A stretch of DNA of 64,000 bases from Streptomyces albofaciens JCM 4342. GTDB taxonomy: Bacteria; Actinomycetota; Actinomycetes; Streptomycetales; Streptomycetaceae. The DNA is taken from assembly GCF_008634025.1 (NCBI RefSeq), contig NZ_PDCM01000002.1, positions 1-64,000 of the forward strand. Reading direction: 5' to 3'. Under the pieces are notes generated by a model. It ran no database searches. It was not told where the DNA came from and was given only the letters and a program-made list of their open reading frames with translations. A program made the position numbers and the translations under genes. Every line of letters starts with the position of its first letter. Position 1 is the first letter of the stretch. Positions 42,552-51,699 of this stretch are shown piece after piece.

Positions 42552-42812
42552 CCACCACCGCCGCCGCCATCGTCCCTGCCCGGCCGTGTCACCAGGACGA
42601 CGAACAGGGGCCTGGCCTCGATGGGGGCTCGCCCACAACGCAACCCGGTCTGGCGACGGTGCCGCGCATCTGCCGGGCGAGCCGGTCGAAGCCCTGGAAG
42701 AGTTCCGTACGAAGGAGGACCGTCGTCGCACGCCTTTGCCTGGTCACTTCCGTCCGTCCGGGCCTGGGAGCCCGGAGCGCCTTGTCTTTGCGTCTGCCCG
42801 CAAAGACGCTGC

Positions 42813-42842
42813 CTTGACAATGCCCCGCTCAAGTTTTATCTC
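42813..42842 (+). promoter_or_regulatory. HAIR-like HspR operator overlapping the J-dnaK-grpE promoter
   Basis: CTTGACA-ATGCCCC-GCTCAAG (42813-42833) matches the HspR-associated inverted repeat (CTTGAGT-N7-ACTCAAG) in length and in 11 of 14 arm positions. Its left arm contains TTGACA (42814-42819), a perfect -35, and 17 bp further lies TATCTC (42837-42842) as a -10. HspR bound here would block the promoter until heat shock. The J-like gene starts about 60 bp downstream. Confidence 0.75.
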
Positions 42843-42901
42843 TATCGGTAGGCAAGTCTGTCCGAACTCGCAGCTCGCGGCTGGTGGGGAGGCGACTTGA
42901 A

Positions 42902-43264
42902 GTGCGGGATCGGCACCGGACGACGAATCTGACGGACCTGTACGCGGTCCTGGGAGTGCACCCCTCGGTTACGGCCGAGATGATCACCTCCGCTTTCCGC
43001 GCCCGCGTGCGGGAACTGCGTCCCGACACGCGCGTCGACACCGACACGGCGGAGCGGTACGGCCGGCTGCGCGCCGCGTACGACACCCTCCGCGACCCCG
43101 GGCTGCGCGCCGCCTACGACCGCGAGCACACCGTGCCCGCCCCCACCCCGGCCCCGACCCCGGCCCCTCCGGTGCATCGGGTCGTGGCAGTCCGGGTGGA
43201 CGGTGGTGTGCCGCCCGAGCCGCCGCTGCGAGTGGGACCGGTCCGGTGGGAGCGGAGAGCCTGA
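42902..43264 (+). CDS. J-domain-like protein lacking the HPD histidine
   Basis: The 120-residue protein begins with a J-domain: [60 protein letters not shown]. In the loop that activates Hsp70 ATPase, the obligatory His-Pro-Asp is Arg-Pro-Asp. A Pro-Ala-rich linker ([13 protein letters not shown]) and a short tail follow; there are no zinc-finger or client-binding domains. GTG 42902 is chosen because GGGGAGG lies 9 nt upstream. It is the first gene after the HAIR operator and precedes dnaK by 62 bp. It may recruit DnaK without stimulating it, or use Arg in place of His. Confidence 0.75.
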   Translation: MRDRHRTTNLTDLYAVLGVHPSVTAEMITSAFRARVRELRPDTRVDTDTAERYGRLRAAYDTLRDPGLRAAYDREHTVPAPTPAPTPAPPVHRVVAVRVDGGVPPEPPLRVGPVRWERRA

Positions 43265-43326
43265 AGCGGACGTCGTCCGGATCCGCGAGCCCGGCAGTTT
43301 CCGGCAACCGTGAGGAGGAGAACAAG

Positions 43327-45213
43327 ATGGCGCGCTCGGTCGGCATCGATCTCGGCACCACCAACTCGGTCGTCTCGGTCCTCGAAGGCGGCGAGCCCAC
43401 CGTGATCACCAACACGGAGGGGGCCCGGACGACACCCTCGGTCGTGGCCTTCGCCAAGAGCGGTGACGTGCTGGTGGGCGAGGTCGCGAAACGGCAGGCC
43501 GTCACGAACGTCGAGCGCACCGCGCGCTCCGTGAAGCGGCACATGGGGGACCACGGCTGGCGGTTCCCGGACAGCGGGGACATCGACGGCCGGCGGTACA
43601 CCGCGCAGGAGCTTTCCGCGCGCGTCTTGCAGAAGCTGAAGCGGGATGCGGAGGCGTACCTGGGCGAGGACGTCACCGACGCCGTCATCACCGTCCCCGC
43701 CTACTTCGACGACACCCAGCGGCAGGCCACCAAGGAGGCCGGTGAGATCGCCGGCCTGAACGTCCTGCGGATCATCAACGAGCCGACGGCGGCGGCGCTG
43801 GCGTACGGGCTGGACAAGGAGAGCGATCAGACGGTACTGGTCTTCGACCTCGGCGGCGGCACCTTCGACGTCTCGCTCCTCGAAATGGGCGAGGGCGTCA
43901 TCGAGGTGAAGGCCACCAACGGTGACACCCGCCTGGGCGGCGACGACTGGGACCAGCGGATCGTCGACCATCTCGTCAAGCAGTTCAAGAACGGGTACGG
44001 CGTCGACCTGTCCAAGGACAAGATGGCCGTGCAACGGCTGCGCGAGGCCGCGGAGAAGGCGAAGATCGAGCTGTCCTCGTCCACCGAGACGACGATCAAC
44101 CTGCCCTACATCACCGCGTCCGCCGAGGGCCCGCTGCACCTGGACGAGAAGCTCACCCGCGCGCAGTTCCAGCAGCTGACGGCCGATCTGCTGGAACGCT
44201 GCAAGGGGCCGTTCCACAACGCGGTCAAGGACGCGGGGATCAAGGTGTCCGACATCAACCACGTGATCCTGGTGGGCGGTTCGACGCGGATGCCGGCTGT
44301 CACGGACCTGGTGAAGGAACTCACGGGCAAGGACCCGCACAAGGGCGTCAACCCGGACGAGGTCGTGGCCGTCGGCGCGTCGCTGCAGGCCGGTGTCCTC
44401 AAGGGCGAGGTCAAGGACGTCCTGCTGCTCGACGTCACCCCGCTGTCCCTCGGCATCGAGACCAAGGGCGGCATCATGACCAAGCTCATCGAGCGGAACA
44501 CGACGATCCCGACCAAGCGCTCGGAGACCTTCACCACCGCCGAGGACAACCAGCCCTCCGTGGCCGTGCAGGTCTACCAGGGCGAACGGGAGATCGCCGC
44601 CTACAACAAGAAGCTCGGCATGTTCGAGCTGACCGGCATCGCCCCCGCTCCGCGCGGCGTGCCGCAGATCGAGGTCACCTTCGACATCGACGCGAACGGC
44701 ATCATGCACGTCTCGGCGAAGGACCTCGGCACCGGCAGGGAGCAGAAGATGACCGTCACCGGCGGCTCGGCGCTGCCCAAGGACGACATCGACCGCATGG
44801 TCCGGGAGGCGGAGCAGCACGCCGAGGAGGACCGCAGGCGGCGCGAGGCGGCCGAGACCCGTAACCAGGCCGAGCAGCTCGTCTACCAGACCGAGAAGCT
44901 CATCGCGGACAACACCGACAAGATACCCGCGGACGCGAGGAGCGAGACCGAGACGGCGCTCGCCACCTTGAAGGAGCGGATGAAGGACGAGAAGGCGGAC
45001 ACGGCGTCGGTCCGGCAGGCCATGGACCGCGCCGCACAGGCGGCCCAGAAGATCGGCACGGCGCTGTACGAGCGGTCGCGCGCCGAGACCGCGGGCGCCT
45101 CCGGGGCGCCCGGCGGCTCCGACGCTTCCGGCGGCTCCGGAGGGCCCGGCGGATCCGACACCGAGGTGGTGGACGCCGAAATCGTCGACGACGACCGGCC
45201 GGAAGCGAGGTAG
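43327..45213 (+). CDS. dnaK: DnaK (Hsp70) chaperone, accessory copy
   Basis: The 628-residue Hsp70 has all hallmarks: phosphate-1 loop [16 protein letters not shown], connect and phosphate-2 [20 protein letters not shown], adenosine loop [17 protein letters not shown], interdomain linker [16 protein letters not shown], and a substrate-binding domain with a helical lid and Gly/Ser-rich tail ending EIVDDD. It folds proteins with J-protein and GrpE help in the cytoplasm. GAGGAGG stands 8 nt before the ATG. Because Streptomyces carry a housekeeping dnaK-grpE-dnaJ-hspR operon, this cluster, with its reversed-order grpE and no hspR, looks like a second set. Confidence 0.95.
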   Translation: MARSVGIDLGTTNSVVSVLEGGEPTVITNTEGARTTPSVVAFAKSGDVLVGEVAKRQAVTNVERTARSVKRHMGDHGWRFPDSGDIDGRRYTAQELSARVLQKLKRDAEAYLGEDVTDAVITVPAYFDDTQRQATKEAGEIAGLNVLRIINEPTAAALAYGLDKESDQTVLVFDLGGGTFDVSLLEMGEGVIEVKATNGDTRLGGDDWDQRIVDHLVKQFKNGYGVDLSKDKMAVQRLREAAEKAKIELSSSTETTINLPYITASAEGPLHLDEKLTRAQFQQLTADLLERCKGPFHNAVKDAGIKVSDINHVILVGGSTRMPAVTDLVKELTGKDPHKGVNPDEVVAVGASLQAGVLKGEVKDVLLLDVTPLSLGIETKGGIMTKLIERNTTIPTKRSETFTTAEDNQPSVAVQVYQGEREIAAYNKKLGMFELTGIAPAPRGVPQIEVTFDIDANGIMHVSAKDLGTGREQKMTVTGGSALPKDDIDRMVREAEQHAEEDRRRREAAETRNQAEQLVYQTEKLIADNTDKIPADARSETETALATLKERMKDEKADTASVRQAMDRAAQAAQKIGTALYERSRAETAGASGAPGGSDASGGSGGPGGSDTEVVDAEIVDDDRPEAR

Positions 45214-45215
45214 TC

Positions 45216-45761
45216 ATGGGAAACGGCCGACCGCGCACGGAGAACACCGAGTTGCAGCGCCTGCTGGAGGAGCGCACGGCGGATCTCCAGCGGGTGAAGG
45301 CCGAGTACGACAACTACCGCAAGCGGGTGCGGCGGGACCGGCTGGCCGTACGCGAGGCCGCCGTGGCCAATGTGCTGACCGCCTTGTTGCCGGTACTGGA
45401 CGCCGTGGACCGCGCGTGCGAGCACGAGCCCATGACGCCGGGCCTCAAGGACATCACCGGCACCCTGGAGACCCGGCTCGCGACGCTCGGAATGCAGGAA
45501 GTCGGCAAGGAGGGAGAAAGGTTCGACCCCACCCGCCACGAAGCCGTGACCCACCACCTCGACACCACTGCAAGGCACCTGACCTGCACGAAGGTGCTGC
45601 GCCCCGGCTACCGGCTCGGTGACCGTCTGCTGCGTCCGGCGTACGTGGAGGTCACCGGGCCGCCTCCGGCCGACGGGCAGCCGGGCAGTCGGGCCCGGAA
45701 CGAACCACGGGTGGCCGGCAGTCAGGTTGAGGGACGGAACGTTCCCGCCCTTCACCGCTGA
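45216..45761 (+). CDS. grpE: GrpE nucleotide exchange factor
   Basis: The 181-residue protein starts 2 bp after the dnaK stop. It has the long N-terminal coiled coil (ELQRLLEERTADLQRVKAEY, then DNYRKRVRRDRLAVREAAVA) and the C-terminal beta domain (FDPTRHEAVTHHL, LRPGYRLGDRLLRPAYVEV). The R-P-G-Y-x-x-x-x-x-L-R-x-A-x-V motif is the GrpE signature. It releases ADP from DnaK. The C-terminal tail after EVTGPPP is Pro/Arg-rich and not conserved. Translation is probably coupled to dnaK. Confidence 0.92.
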   Translation: MGNGRPRTENTELQRLLEERTADLQRVKAEYDNYRKRVRRDRLAVREAAVANVLTALLPVLDAVDRACEHEPMTPGLKDITGTLETRLATLGMQEVGKEGERFDPTRHEAVTHHLDTTARHLTCTKVLRPGYRLGDRLLRPAYVEVTGPPPADGQPGSRARNEPRVAGSQVEGRNVPALHR

Positions 45762-45777
45762 CCGCCGGGTTGGTCAG
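45758..45777 (+). terminator. Hairpin at the grpE stop codon
   Basis: CTGACC (45758-45763) pairs with GGTCAG (45772-45777) across GCCGGGTT. The arm includes the grpE stop. It is short and without a T-tract, so it is only a weak terminator candidate. Confidence 0.3.
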
Positions 45778-45874
45778 TGACGCTGCTTGCCGGGTCTGTG
45801 GTGATCGGCGACGACGGACGGGCACATCGGATATGAGTCCGGGTTGGAGTTGGAGTGGAGTTGGAGCGGGACAG

Positions 45875-46765
45875 GGTGATGCTGCCGCACTTCGATCCGG
45901 CGGTGGTGGGGGTCTCCTCGAAGCCCTTCTGGTTGTTCTGGCCGACGGCGAGCGGCCAACCGGTCTCGCACGCGCCGGACTACCTCGTCCGCCGTGGGGA
46001 CGGGGCGGCCGTGGGGACGGGGCGGCCGTGGTCGTCGACCGCCGTCCGGCCGTGCTGATCGGCTTCGGCCACGGCATGGTCGGCGGACCGCTCGCCGACC
46101 TGTCCCCCGCCCCGGCCGTCATCCGCCGCCGCGGCCGGGCTCGGCTGACGGCCTGGCTGGCCAACCGCAGCGTGCGCGGCGCCGACACCGTCGCCGCCAC
46201 CGCGCTGGAGGCCGCCCAGGCGCAGCAGACCGCCCTTCCTGGCAAAGGCATCGCCGGGCAGCTCGTGGCCGAACTGACGGGGCAGGTCCTGGCGCCCGAC
46301 GACCGCCTCAAGCACATCGACCGGCAGATAAACGACACGTTCCGTACCCACCCCCAAGCCGAGATCATCGATTCTCTGCCCGGCATGGGCCCGATCCTCG
46401 GAGCCGAGTTCGTCGTCACAGGTGACATGACCGCCTACACCGACGCCGACCACCTCGCCTCCGCTGCCGTCCTCGTGCCCGTGCCACGTGGCTCCGGCCG
46501 CCGGGCCGGCAACCCACACCGCCCCAAGCGCTACAGCCGACGCCTGCGCCGCGTGTTCTACGTGTCCGCGCAGACGAGCATCATCCGCGAAGGGTCCAAC
46601 GGCGACTTCTACCTCAAGAAGCGCAGCGAGGGCTGCAAACACGTCCAGGCCCAATTGGCGCGATAGTTCATCGCCCTGGCCCGCCGACGCGCCAGCGTCC
46701 TGTGGGAACTGCTGCGCGACAACCCGCTCTTCACCCCCGAGCTGCCGGTCGCGCAGACGGCTTAA
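45875..46765 (+). pseudogene. Decayed IS110-family transposase
   Basis: The C-terminal part is clear: TALEAAQAQQTALPGKGIAG, then IIDSLPGMGPILGAEFVVTG (helix-hairpin-helix-like transposase_20 motif), HLASAAVLVPVPRGSGRRAG, PKRYSRRLRRVFYVSAQTS and FYLKKRSEGCKHVQAQLAR. An amber codon (46664-46666) interrupts just before FIALARRRASVLWELLRDN, which ends at 46765. The N-terminal DEDD domain is scrambled over several frames (SKPFWLFWPTASGQPVSHAP) and has an internal deletion. It is inactive. Confidence 0.8.
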
Positions 46766-47037
46766 CTTCATCAGGGAGACTCCGTGCGGTGTGAACGCTG
46801 GTTCCCACTGACGACCTCGCTGTCAGCTCCCTACTCAGCGATCATTCGCAATTCCTAATCGGCAGCCGAGTCGTCGCAGGCGCCGAGCGGCCGATCAGTC
46901 AAAGCCACCAGCGGCAGAGCGTTTCCAGCCACACCCGGCACCCCGGGCGGGTCAACCATACGAAGGGCTCACCCCGTCCCGCAGAACAACGTGGGAGCGC
47001 TGCGGTTGGCGAGTTGAGCGCGCGCGGGATTGGGCGG

Positions 47038-47688
47038 TTACGCTCTCGGAGCTCCGGCATACAGAGCGGCCAGCAGTGGTATCAGTCCTCTCACTCCCCG
47101 GTCATGCTCGGCCCTAAGGACTGCCCCGAACTGCGAGTAGCTGGTGACTGCCCACTTCTCGTTGTGCAGCCCACCCGGGAAGAGCTGCTCCATGGGCTTT
47201 CCGTAGCCGTCGAGAACGACGAATGCCACTGGGAGACTCGGGTCAGTCTCATGCATCCATCGAGGCCAGTAATCACTGGTCGCGGCTTCGTAGACCTGGT
47301 CGGTCTGCCAACGAGCGTTGGGATTCTTCTTGTACCCCGGGGCGTGAGAAGGGGAGGTGAAACGCTTGTGCTCGACCACTACCAGTCCACGAAAATCTTG
47401 CTGCTGGGCTTCGACCACGAGATCGACCCCGCTGGACGGACAGTAGGCCGACAGTGGCAGGACAACGTCAACTCGTGACGATGGGTTGAGGCTGACGAAC
47501 AGAGCGCGGCATACGGACGGGGCGGAGTCCGGATCCAACAGGCCGGCCAGGATGAGTCCAGTGAAGGAATCCTCCGTCAGGGCGTGCGGCTGCTCGTTGA
47601 TCTTGTTATCGCGCAGCCATGCCCGATGGGCCGCGTGGTCGTCGATCAGCTTCTGCTTCTGGTCCGCCGTGGGTGCTGGGAAGGCCAT
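47038..47688 (-). CDS. Putative PD-(D/E)XK nuclease-like protein
   Basis: The 216-residue protein (from ATG 47688) contains GVDLVVEAQQQDFRGLVVVE followed by HKRF: Asp89 in a beta strand and Glu106-x-Lys108 after 16 residues, the layout of the restriction-endonuclease-like active site. Later it has YKKNPNARWQTDQVYEA and WAVTSYSQFGAVL. I do not recognise a named family; the context next to tpg-tap and IS relics suggests defence or a replicon-maintenance role. Base composition is lower in GC than neighbouring genes, a sign of transfer. A longer start at 47778 lacks a ribosome site too. Confidence 0.6.
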   Translation of the reverse strand: MAFPAPTADQKQKLIDDHAAHRAWLRDNKINEQPHALTEDSFTGLILAGLLDPDSAPSVCRALFVSLNPSSRVDVVLPLSAYCPSSGVDLVVEAQQQDFRGLVVVEHKRFTSPSHAPGYKKNPNARWQTDQVYEAATSDYWPRWMHETDPSLPVAFVVLDGYGKPMEQLFPGGLHNEKWAVTSYSQFGAVLRAEHDRGVRGLIPLLAALYAGAPRA

Positions 47689-47836
47689 CTGCCTGATGTT
47701 GCCAGTGCTTCGTTGGTACAGAAAGGGCTTCCCCACCTCACAGGGTCTGGCGGCACACCCGCCAGAACAACTGCTCACTCGTCAACCGAAACACTCAGGC
47801 ACACCAGGCCCGCCCACTGTTCGGGGGGGGCGGCTT

Positions 47837-48394
47837 CTACAGCTCGAAGTCCAGATGGATCACGTCGTTGATCTGCACCTCCTGCAGGGAGCCGGCGCGG
47901 CGGCCGCCGTCTTGGAAGTAGACCTCCTTGAGGGCTTCGGCGGTCAGCTCGCGCAGCCGGTCGTCGCCGGCGCCCTGCTGCTGGGCGTCGAAGAGGCGGG
48001 CAGCGTGCTGGGGCGGCAGGGCGACGGTCAGGTGCCGGATGCGGTCCTGGTCCGTCGTCCCGATCGGGGCGGTGTAGCCCAGGCGGGCGTGGACGTCGAT
48101 GACGATGCCGTCGGTCGTCGCCGCCTTCTGCCGGGCCTTGGCCCGGATCTGCGGCTGCCACCGCTTTTTGACCTCGCGCTCCAGACGGGCGGCCAGGTCC
48201 GCTCGCGGCTTTTTGATCTGGTCCTTCACGTACCGCTCGACGGTGCGCTGGGAGATCCGCAGCAGTTGGGCGACCGCCTTGGTGCCCTTGAGCTGCTTGA
48301 CCAGGTACCGCATCTGCGCGCCTGCGCTCTTGGGCGCCGGACGGGTGAACGCCTTCTGCACCGCGGCGTCCAGGCCGTCCCCGAACCTGCTCAT
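47837..48394 (-). CDS. tpg: Telomere terminal protein Tpg
   Basis: The 185-residue protein matches Streptomyces terminal proteins, which are covalently attached to the 5' ends of linear chromosomes and plasmids and prime end-patching. Visible features are FGDGLDAAVQKAFTRPAPKS, the helix-turn-helix AVAQLLRISQRTVERYVKDQ, the basic stretch PRADLAARLEREVKKRWQPQ, and the conserved end ELTAEALKEVYFQDGGRRAG. Length is typical (184-185 aa). It lies 7 bp downstream of tap in the same direction and is surely co-transcribed. Confidence 0.93.
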   Translation of the reverse strand: MSRFGDGLDAAVQKAFTRPAPKSAGAQMRYLVKQLKGTKAVAQLLRISQRTVERYVKDQIKKPRADLAARLEREVKKRWQPQIRAKARQKAATTDGIVIDVHARLGYTAPIGTTDQDRIRHLTVALPPQHAARLFDAQQQGAGDDRLRELTAEALKEVYFQDGGRRAGSLQEVQINDVIHLDFEL

Positions 48395-48401
48395 CGTCTG
48401 C

Positions 48402-50645
48402 CTACTCCCCGTTGTCGATACTGGTGACGGTGCCGTCCTTGATGTACCGGGCGAGGTTGAGCGCCGGGGCGTCGAACTGCTCCCGTACGCCCTCGCCCCA
48501 CAGGACGCTCTGCGTGCCCTCGTGCTTGACCAGGCCCGGGTTCACGCCGAGCTTGAAGCCGCCCGGCAGCGGCTTGCCGTCCCGGTAGGGCAGGAAGTCC
48601 AGCGGGCTGTCGCCGTCGACCGCGTAGACGACGCAGTCGGACAGGATCGCGACCGGGTACTGCCCGGTGAATGCCGCGTGCTTGACGATCTTGCGGTGGA
48701 AGTTGATGCGGGTGCGGGAGATGACCGCCGCGCGGATGTCGGGCCGCCAGGTCGGCCGGGCCAGGGCCCGCCACGGCTCACCCGGCTTCCAGCCCTCGCC
48801 GCGGGGGCGCTCGCGCAGCTTGCCGAGGCCGCCCTTGACCGTCGCCTTGATCGCCGAGACGACGATCGCCAGCTGCGGGTCTCGGCTGCGGTAGCCGTCC
48901 ATCGCCGCCAGGAAGCCGGCCGGCGACAGGTCCGCATCCACGCCGAGGTCGGCCATGGTCGCGAGGTAGGCGTCGCGCAGCCGGGTGTACCAGGCGTCCA
49001 GGTAGCGGCCGTTCTCGTACCGTACGTATGCCTCGACCGGTGCGACGTCGTAGCCGAGTTCCACCGCGTAGGCGACGGTCGGTGTCGCGTACCAGGCCGG
49101 ACCCTCGGGGCGCTCGCCCGTCGGCGTGAACGGGCTGGGCAGCAGATCCGCGTCCAGCTGCGCCCACCGGTCCTTGGCGACCTTCACCCGGGACAGGTCG
49201 ACGTGCGAGAGGTCGACCAGCCAGCTGCCGGGCAGCTTCGCATCGAAGACCGGGTTCTTGACGTGGGTGGGCGCGCCGAGACCGACGATCAGGCCGTTGG
49301 CGCCGGCGGCGAAGGCCATGTTGACATCCAGGCCCACGAGGTTGCGGCGCAGGCATTCGGCGTCGGTCATCGGCCGCGCCCAGTCGTAGGCCTCCTCGAA
49401 CAGCTTCTCCGCCGGGCCGCGCACGTGGAAGCGGGGCAGGTCCGCCAGGAGCGGGTGCCCGTCGGGTGCCTCGCACGGTGCGCAGTCGACCGGGTCCTTG
49501 CCCAGCGAGCCGGGATTGTGCTCGGAGTGCCGCTTGCCGTCGGCGTCCGGCTCGGAGGCCCGGGTCGGCGGGTGCAGCGCGGTCATCAGTTCCAGGCCGG
49601 TCACGGCCGTCGATCCGCGCGGCGTCATCACCCTTGAGGCGTACACGCCCAGGAGCCGGGCGAGTTCGGCCGGTGCCAGCTGTCCGGCAGTGCCCCAGTG
49701 GCGGGTGTCCAGCGCATTCCACGACGGGATGCACAGCTGTACGCAGGCCCGCTCCGAGCCCTGCGCGGGGCGGTAGATCCGCGCCCACGGCCCGAACCCG
49801 CGCTTCGTCAGCTGCCACTGCGCGCGGGTCAGCTGCTTGACGACCTTGTGGCCCTCCTGGATGCGCCCGGCGACCCGCTCTTGCTCCGTGAGGTTGGCCG
49901 GAAGGCCGTAGCGCTCCAGCGCGGCCTCGGTGAGCACGAGCAGCGGGTCGGCGTCCTTGCCGGGACCGGAGAGCTTCGCCTGACCGAGCTTGGCCTCCGT
50001 CAGCGTCCAGTCCACCAGGGACGGCAGGGACTTGGCGGGCACGTCCAGGACCAGGCCGCCGGTGCAGTACGCGAGCACCTTCCCGTCCTCGACGTCGACG
50101 ACGGCCAGCGGCCCGTTCTCGAACCGCGGGTCGGTGCCGCCCGCCGGGATACCAGCCGGGGTTCCGGCCGGGGCCGCCTTCCGCGCGCCCGGACGGCGCG
50201 ACGTCGACGCCGGCCTGGTGGTGCGCGCCGGACGCGCCGCGGCCGCCGGAGCGGAGGCGGCGGGAGCAGGGGCCTGGGTGTTCTCGTGATCAGTCACGGC
50301 CGCAGCCTCGGGCGCCGGGGCTGCGGGCAGAGTCCCGGTTTCCGCCGGGTCGGATGCGCCGGTGAGCGTGGCGGACACCGGGGCGGACCGCTCCTGCGGT
50401 GCGGGGTAGAGCTCCGCGAGCTGCTTGAGCAGCCGCGCGTACGCCTCGCGTTCCGGGCCGCGCGGCTCGGTCGGCTTCTTCGCCGACTCCCAGGCGGACA
50501 CCGTGGCCCGGCGCACCTTCAACGCGCCGGCCACATCATCCAGCGTCAGGCCGTGCGCCTGGCGCAGCCGCTTGCGTTCCTCCGCCGACGGCAGCGGAGA
50601 GCGAGACGCGACCAGCGCGTCGACCGCATCAAACAACTCGGACAT
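48402..50645 (-). CDS. tap: Telomere-associated protein Tap
   Basis: The 747-residue protein is the partner of Tpg: it binds the 3' overhang of replicating telomeres and recruits Tpg. An Xre-like helix-turn-helix lies near residues 20-55 (RLRQAHGLTLDDVAGALKVR, ATVSAWESAKKP), followed by an Ala/Pro-rich linker and a long conserved body containing RNLVGLDVNMAFAAGANGLI, GSWLVDLSHVDLS and VVSAIKATVKGGLGKLRERP. Length matches known Tap proteins (about 740 aa). ATG 50645 is chosen because GGGAGG lies 8 nt upstream. Three phased CGTACG sites lie in its promoter region. It appears intact. Confidence 0.93.
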   Translation of the reverse strand: MSELFDAVDALVASRSPLPSAEERKRLRQAHGLTLDDVAGALKVRRATVSAWESAKKPTEPRGPEREAYARLLKQLAELYPAPQERSAPVSATLTGASDPAETGTLPAAPAPEAAAVTDHENTQAPAPAASAPAAAARPARTTRPASTSRRPGARKAAPAGTPAGIPAGGTDPRFENGPLAVVDVEDGKVLAYCTGGLVLDVPAKSLPSLVDWTLTEAKLGQAKLSGPGKDADPLLVLTEAALERYGLPANLTEQERVAGRIQEGHKVVKQLTRAQWQLTKRGFGPWARIYRPAQGSERACVQLCIPSWNALDTRHWGTAGQLAPAELARLLGVYASRVMTPRGSTAVTGLELMTALHPPTRASEPDADGKRHSEHNPGSLGKDPVDCAPCEAPDGHPLLADLPRFHVRGPAEKLFEEAYDWARPMTDAECLRRNLVGLDVNMAFAAGANGLIVGLGAPTHVKNPVFDAKLPGSWLVDLSHVDLSRVKVAKDRWAQLDADLLPSPFTPTGERPEGPAWYATPTVAYAVELGYDVAPVEAYVRYENGRYLDAWYTRLRDAYLATMADLGVDADLSPAGFLAAMDGYRSRDPQLAIVVSAIKATVKGGLGKLRERPRGEGWKPGEPWRALARPTWRPDIRAAVISRTRINFHRKIVKHAAFTGQYPVAILSDCVVYAVDGDSPLDFLPYRDGKPLPGGFKLGVNPGLVKHEGTQSVLWGEGVREQFDAPALNLARYIKDGTVTSIDNGE

Positions 50646-50702
50646 GGAACACCTCCCGGTCCATACGCTATCCCATAAACCGCACGGAGAGCGTTCTTTC
50701 AC

Positions 50703-50730
50703 CGTACGATTCACGTACGACGCGCGTACG
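50703..50730. promoter_or_regulatory. Three CGTACG palindromes at 11-bp spacing upstream of tap
   Basis: CGTACG occurs at 50703-50708, 50714-50719 and 50725-50730, start-to-start distance exactly 11 bp, i.e. one helical turn, so a protein could contact one DNA face. The set lies 58-85 bp before the tap start, in the likely promoter. It may be an autoregulatory site for Tap's helix-turn-helix or a replication iteron. Confidence 0.6.
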
Positions 50731-50833
50731 GGGCTTCTTTTACAGGTCAGTGGTGAGCGGAGCCGTGAACTGGTTCAAGTGCCCCTGCGTCAGGCCCGTT
50801 TTACGCCGAAAAGCCCATGAAAGGGCAGGACGG

Positions 50834-51195
50834 ATGCCGCACTCGCTACGGCAGGGAGCCCTGAGCTTCAGGCCGGTCACCGTGCCGATCCCCCTGCACG
50901 CCGCCACCGGCAGCGGACCGTCCGTGTCCTTCGTGCGCGTGCACAAGGCCGACGGCGGGCGTGTACGTAACCAGCCCGTGTGCTCCCTGGAGGACCACGG
51001 CTCGGTCGCCATCGGCAAGATCGCCCAGCGCAGAGCAAAGAGACCCTCGCGCTGGTACGGCCGATGGGCGACATGCTCGTGCTGCACTCGCTGCGCTGGC
51101 CCCACCAGATCCGCACCTCCACCGGCGTGGTCCCCGACCGGCCGGCCGACATCAGCGAAGATGAACTCGCCGCGGCCGAAGAGCTAGGTGAAATC
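50834..51195 (+). pseudogene. Ku homologue with internal deletion and frameshift
   Basis: ATG 50834 starts a bacterial Ku N-terminus: GALSFRPVTVPIPLHAATGS, VSFVRVHKADGGRVRNQPVC. It then jumps directly to SVAIGKIAQ (normally about 85 residues later), shifts frame near 51035 and continues SKETLALVRPMGDMLVLHSL, RWPHQIR and DISEDELAAAEELGEIL. Ku binds DNA ends in non-homologous end joining. The loss of the ring-forming middle and the frameshift make it inactive. It is divergent from tap, with starts 189 bp apart. Confidence 0.75.
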
Positions 51196-51606
51196 CTCTC
51201 CCGCTCCGACGTCTACCGCGCCGTCGTGAAGCCCCGCTACCGCACCCTGGAGCATCTGCGCCAGATCCCCGCCGACGAGGTCCTCGCCCGCCACGAACCC
51301 GAAGCGGCCCTGAAGATCCTGCTGGACCACTGCGGGCGCAGCACCGAGCGCTGGGAGGCACTCGCCGCCGCCATGACCTTCGGCTATGACGAAGAGGAGA
51401 TCACCTTCGGTCAGCTCCTCGACTCCCTGCCCCGCGCCCCCAGAGGCGCAGACATCCTGACCGGACGTCCCGCAGACCGGTGCGTGCGTGGTGCCTCCGC
51501 GCGCGCAGACCGCAATGCAGGAGCTGCGGCTGGCGCGCACTGGACCGCCCTGTGGAGAGGGCGCAATCCGGGCTCGATGTGCAGCGTTGGCGCTGATGCG
51601 CGGTGA
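51196..51606 (+). pseudogene. Unidentified coding tail fused to the Ku relic
   Basis: After LSRSD the frame no longer looks like Ku but still looks like a real protein: VYRAVVKPRYRTLEHLRQIP, ADEVLARHEPEAALKILLDH, CGRSTERWEALAAAMTFGYD, EEEITFGQLLDSL. The family is not recognised. After about 51450 the translation becomes Arg/Ala-rich and is probably not native. It seems to be the 3' part of another gene joined to Ku by deletion. Confidence 0.35.
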
Positions 51607-51699
51607 GCAATGGGAGGCTCCGCCGCGATCGAGCCGCGCGACGAGCGAAGCCACCATCGTCTTTCGGCCCCGGACTGGCTAACCGCCGATCCTCGCCCC

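Noticed and set aside
47486-48427. A plus-strand frame opposite tpg
   Set aside because: It is the antisense shadow of tpg and the nuclease-like gene. The minus-strand products have clear homology.
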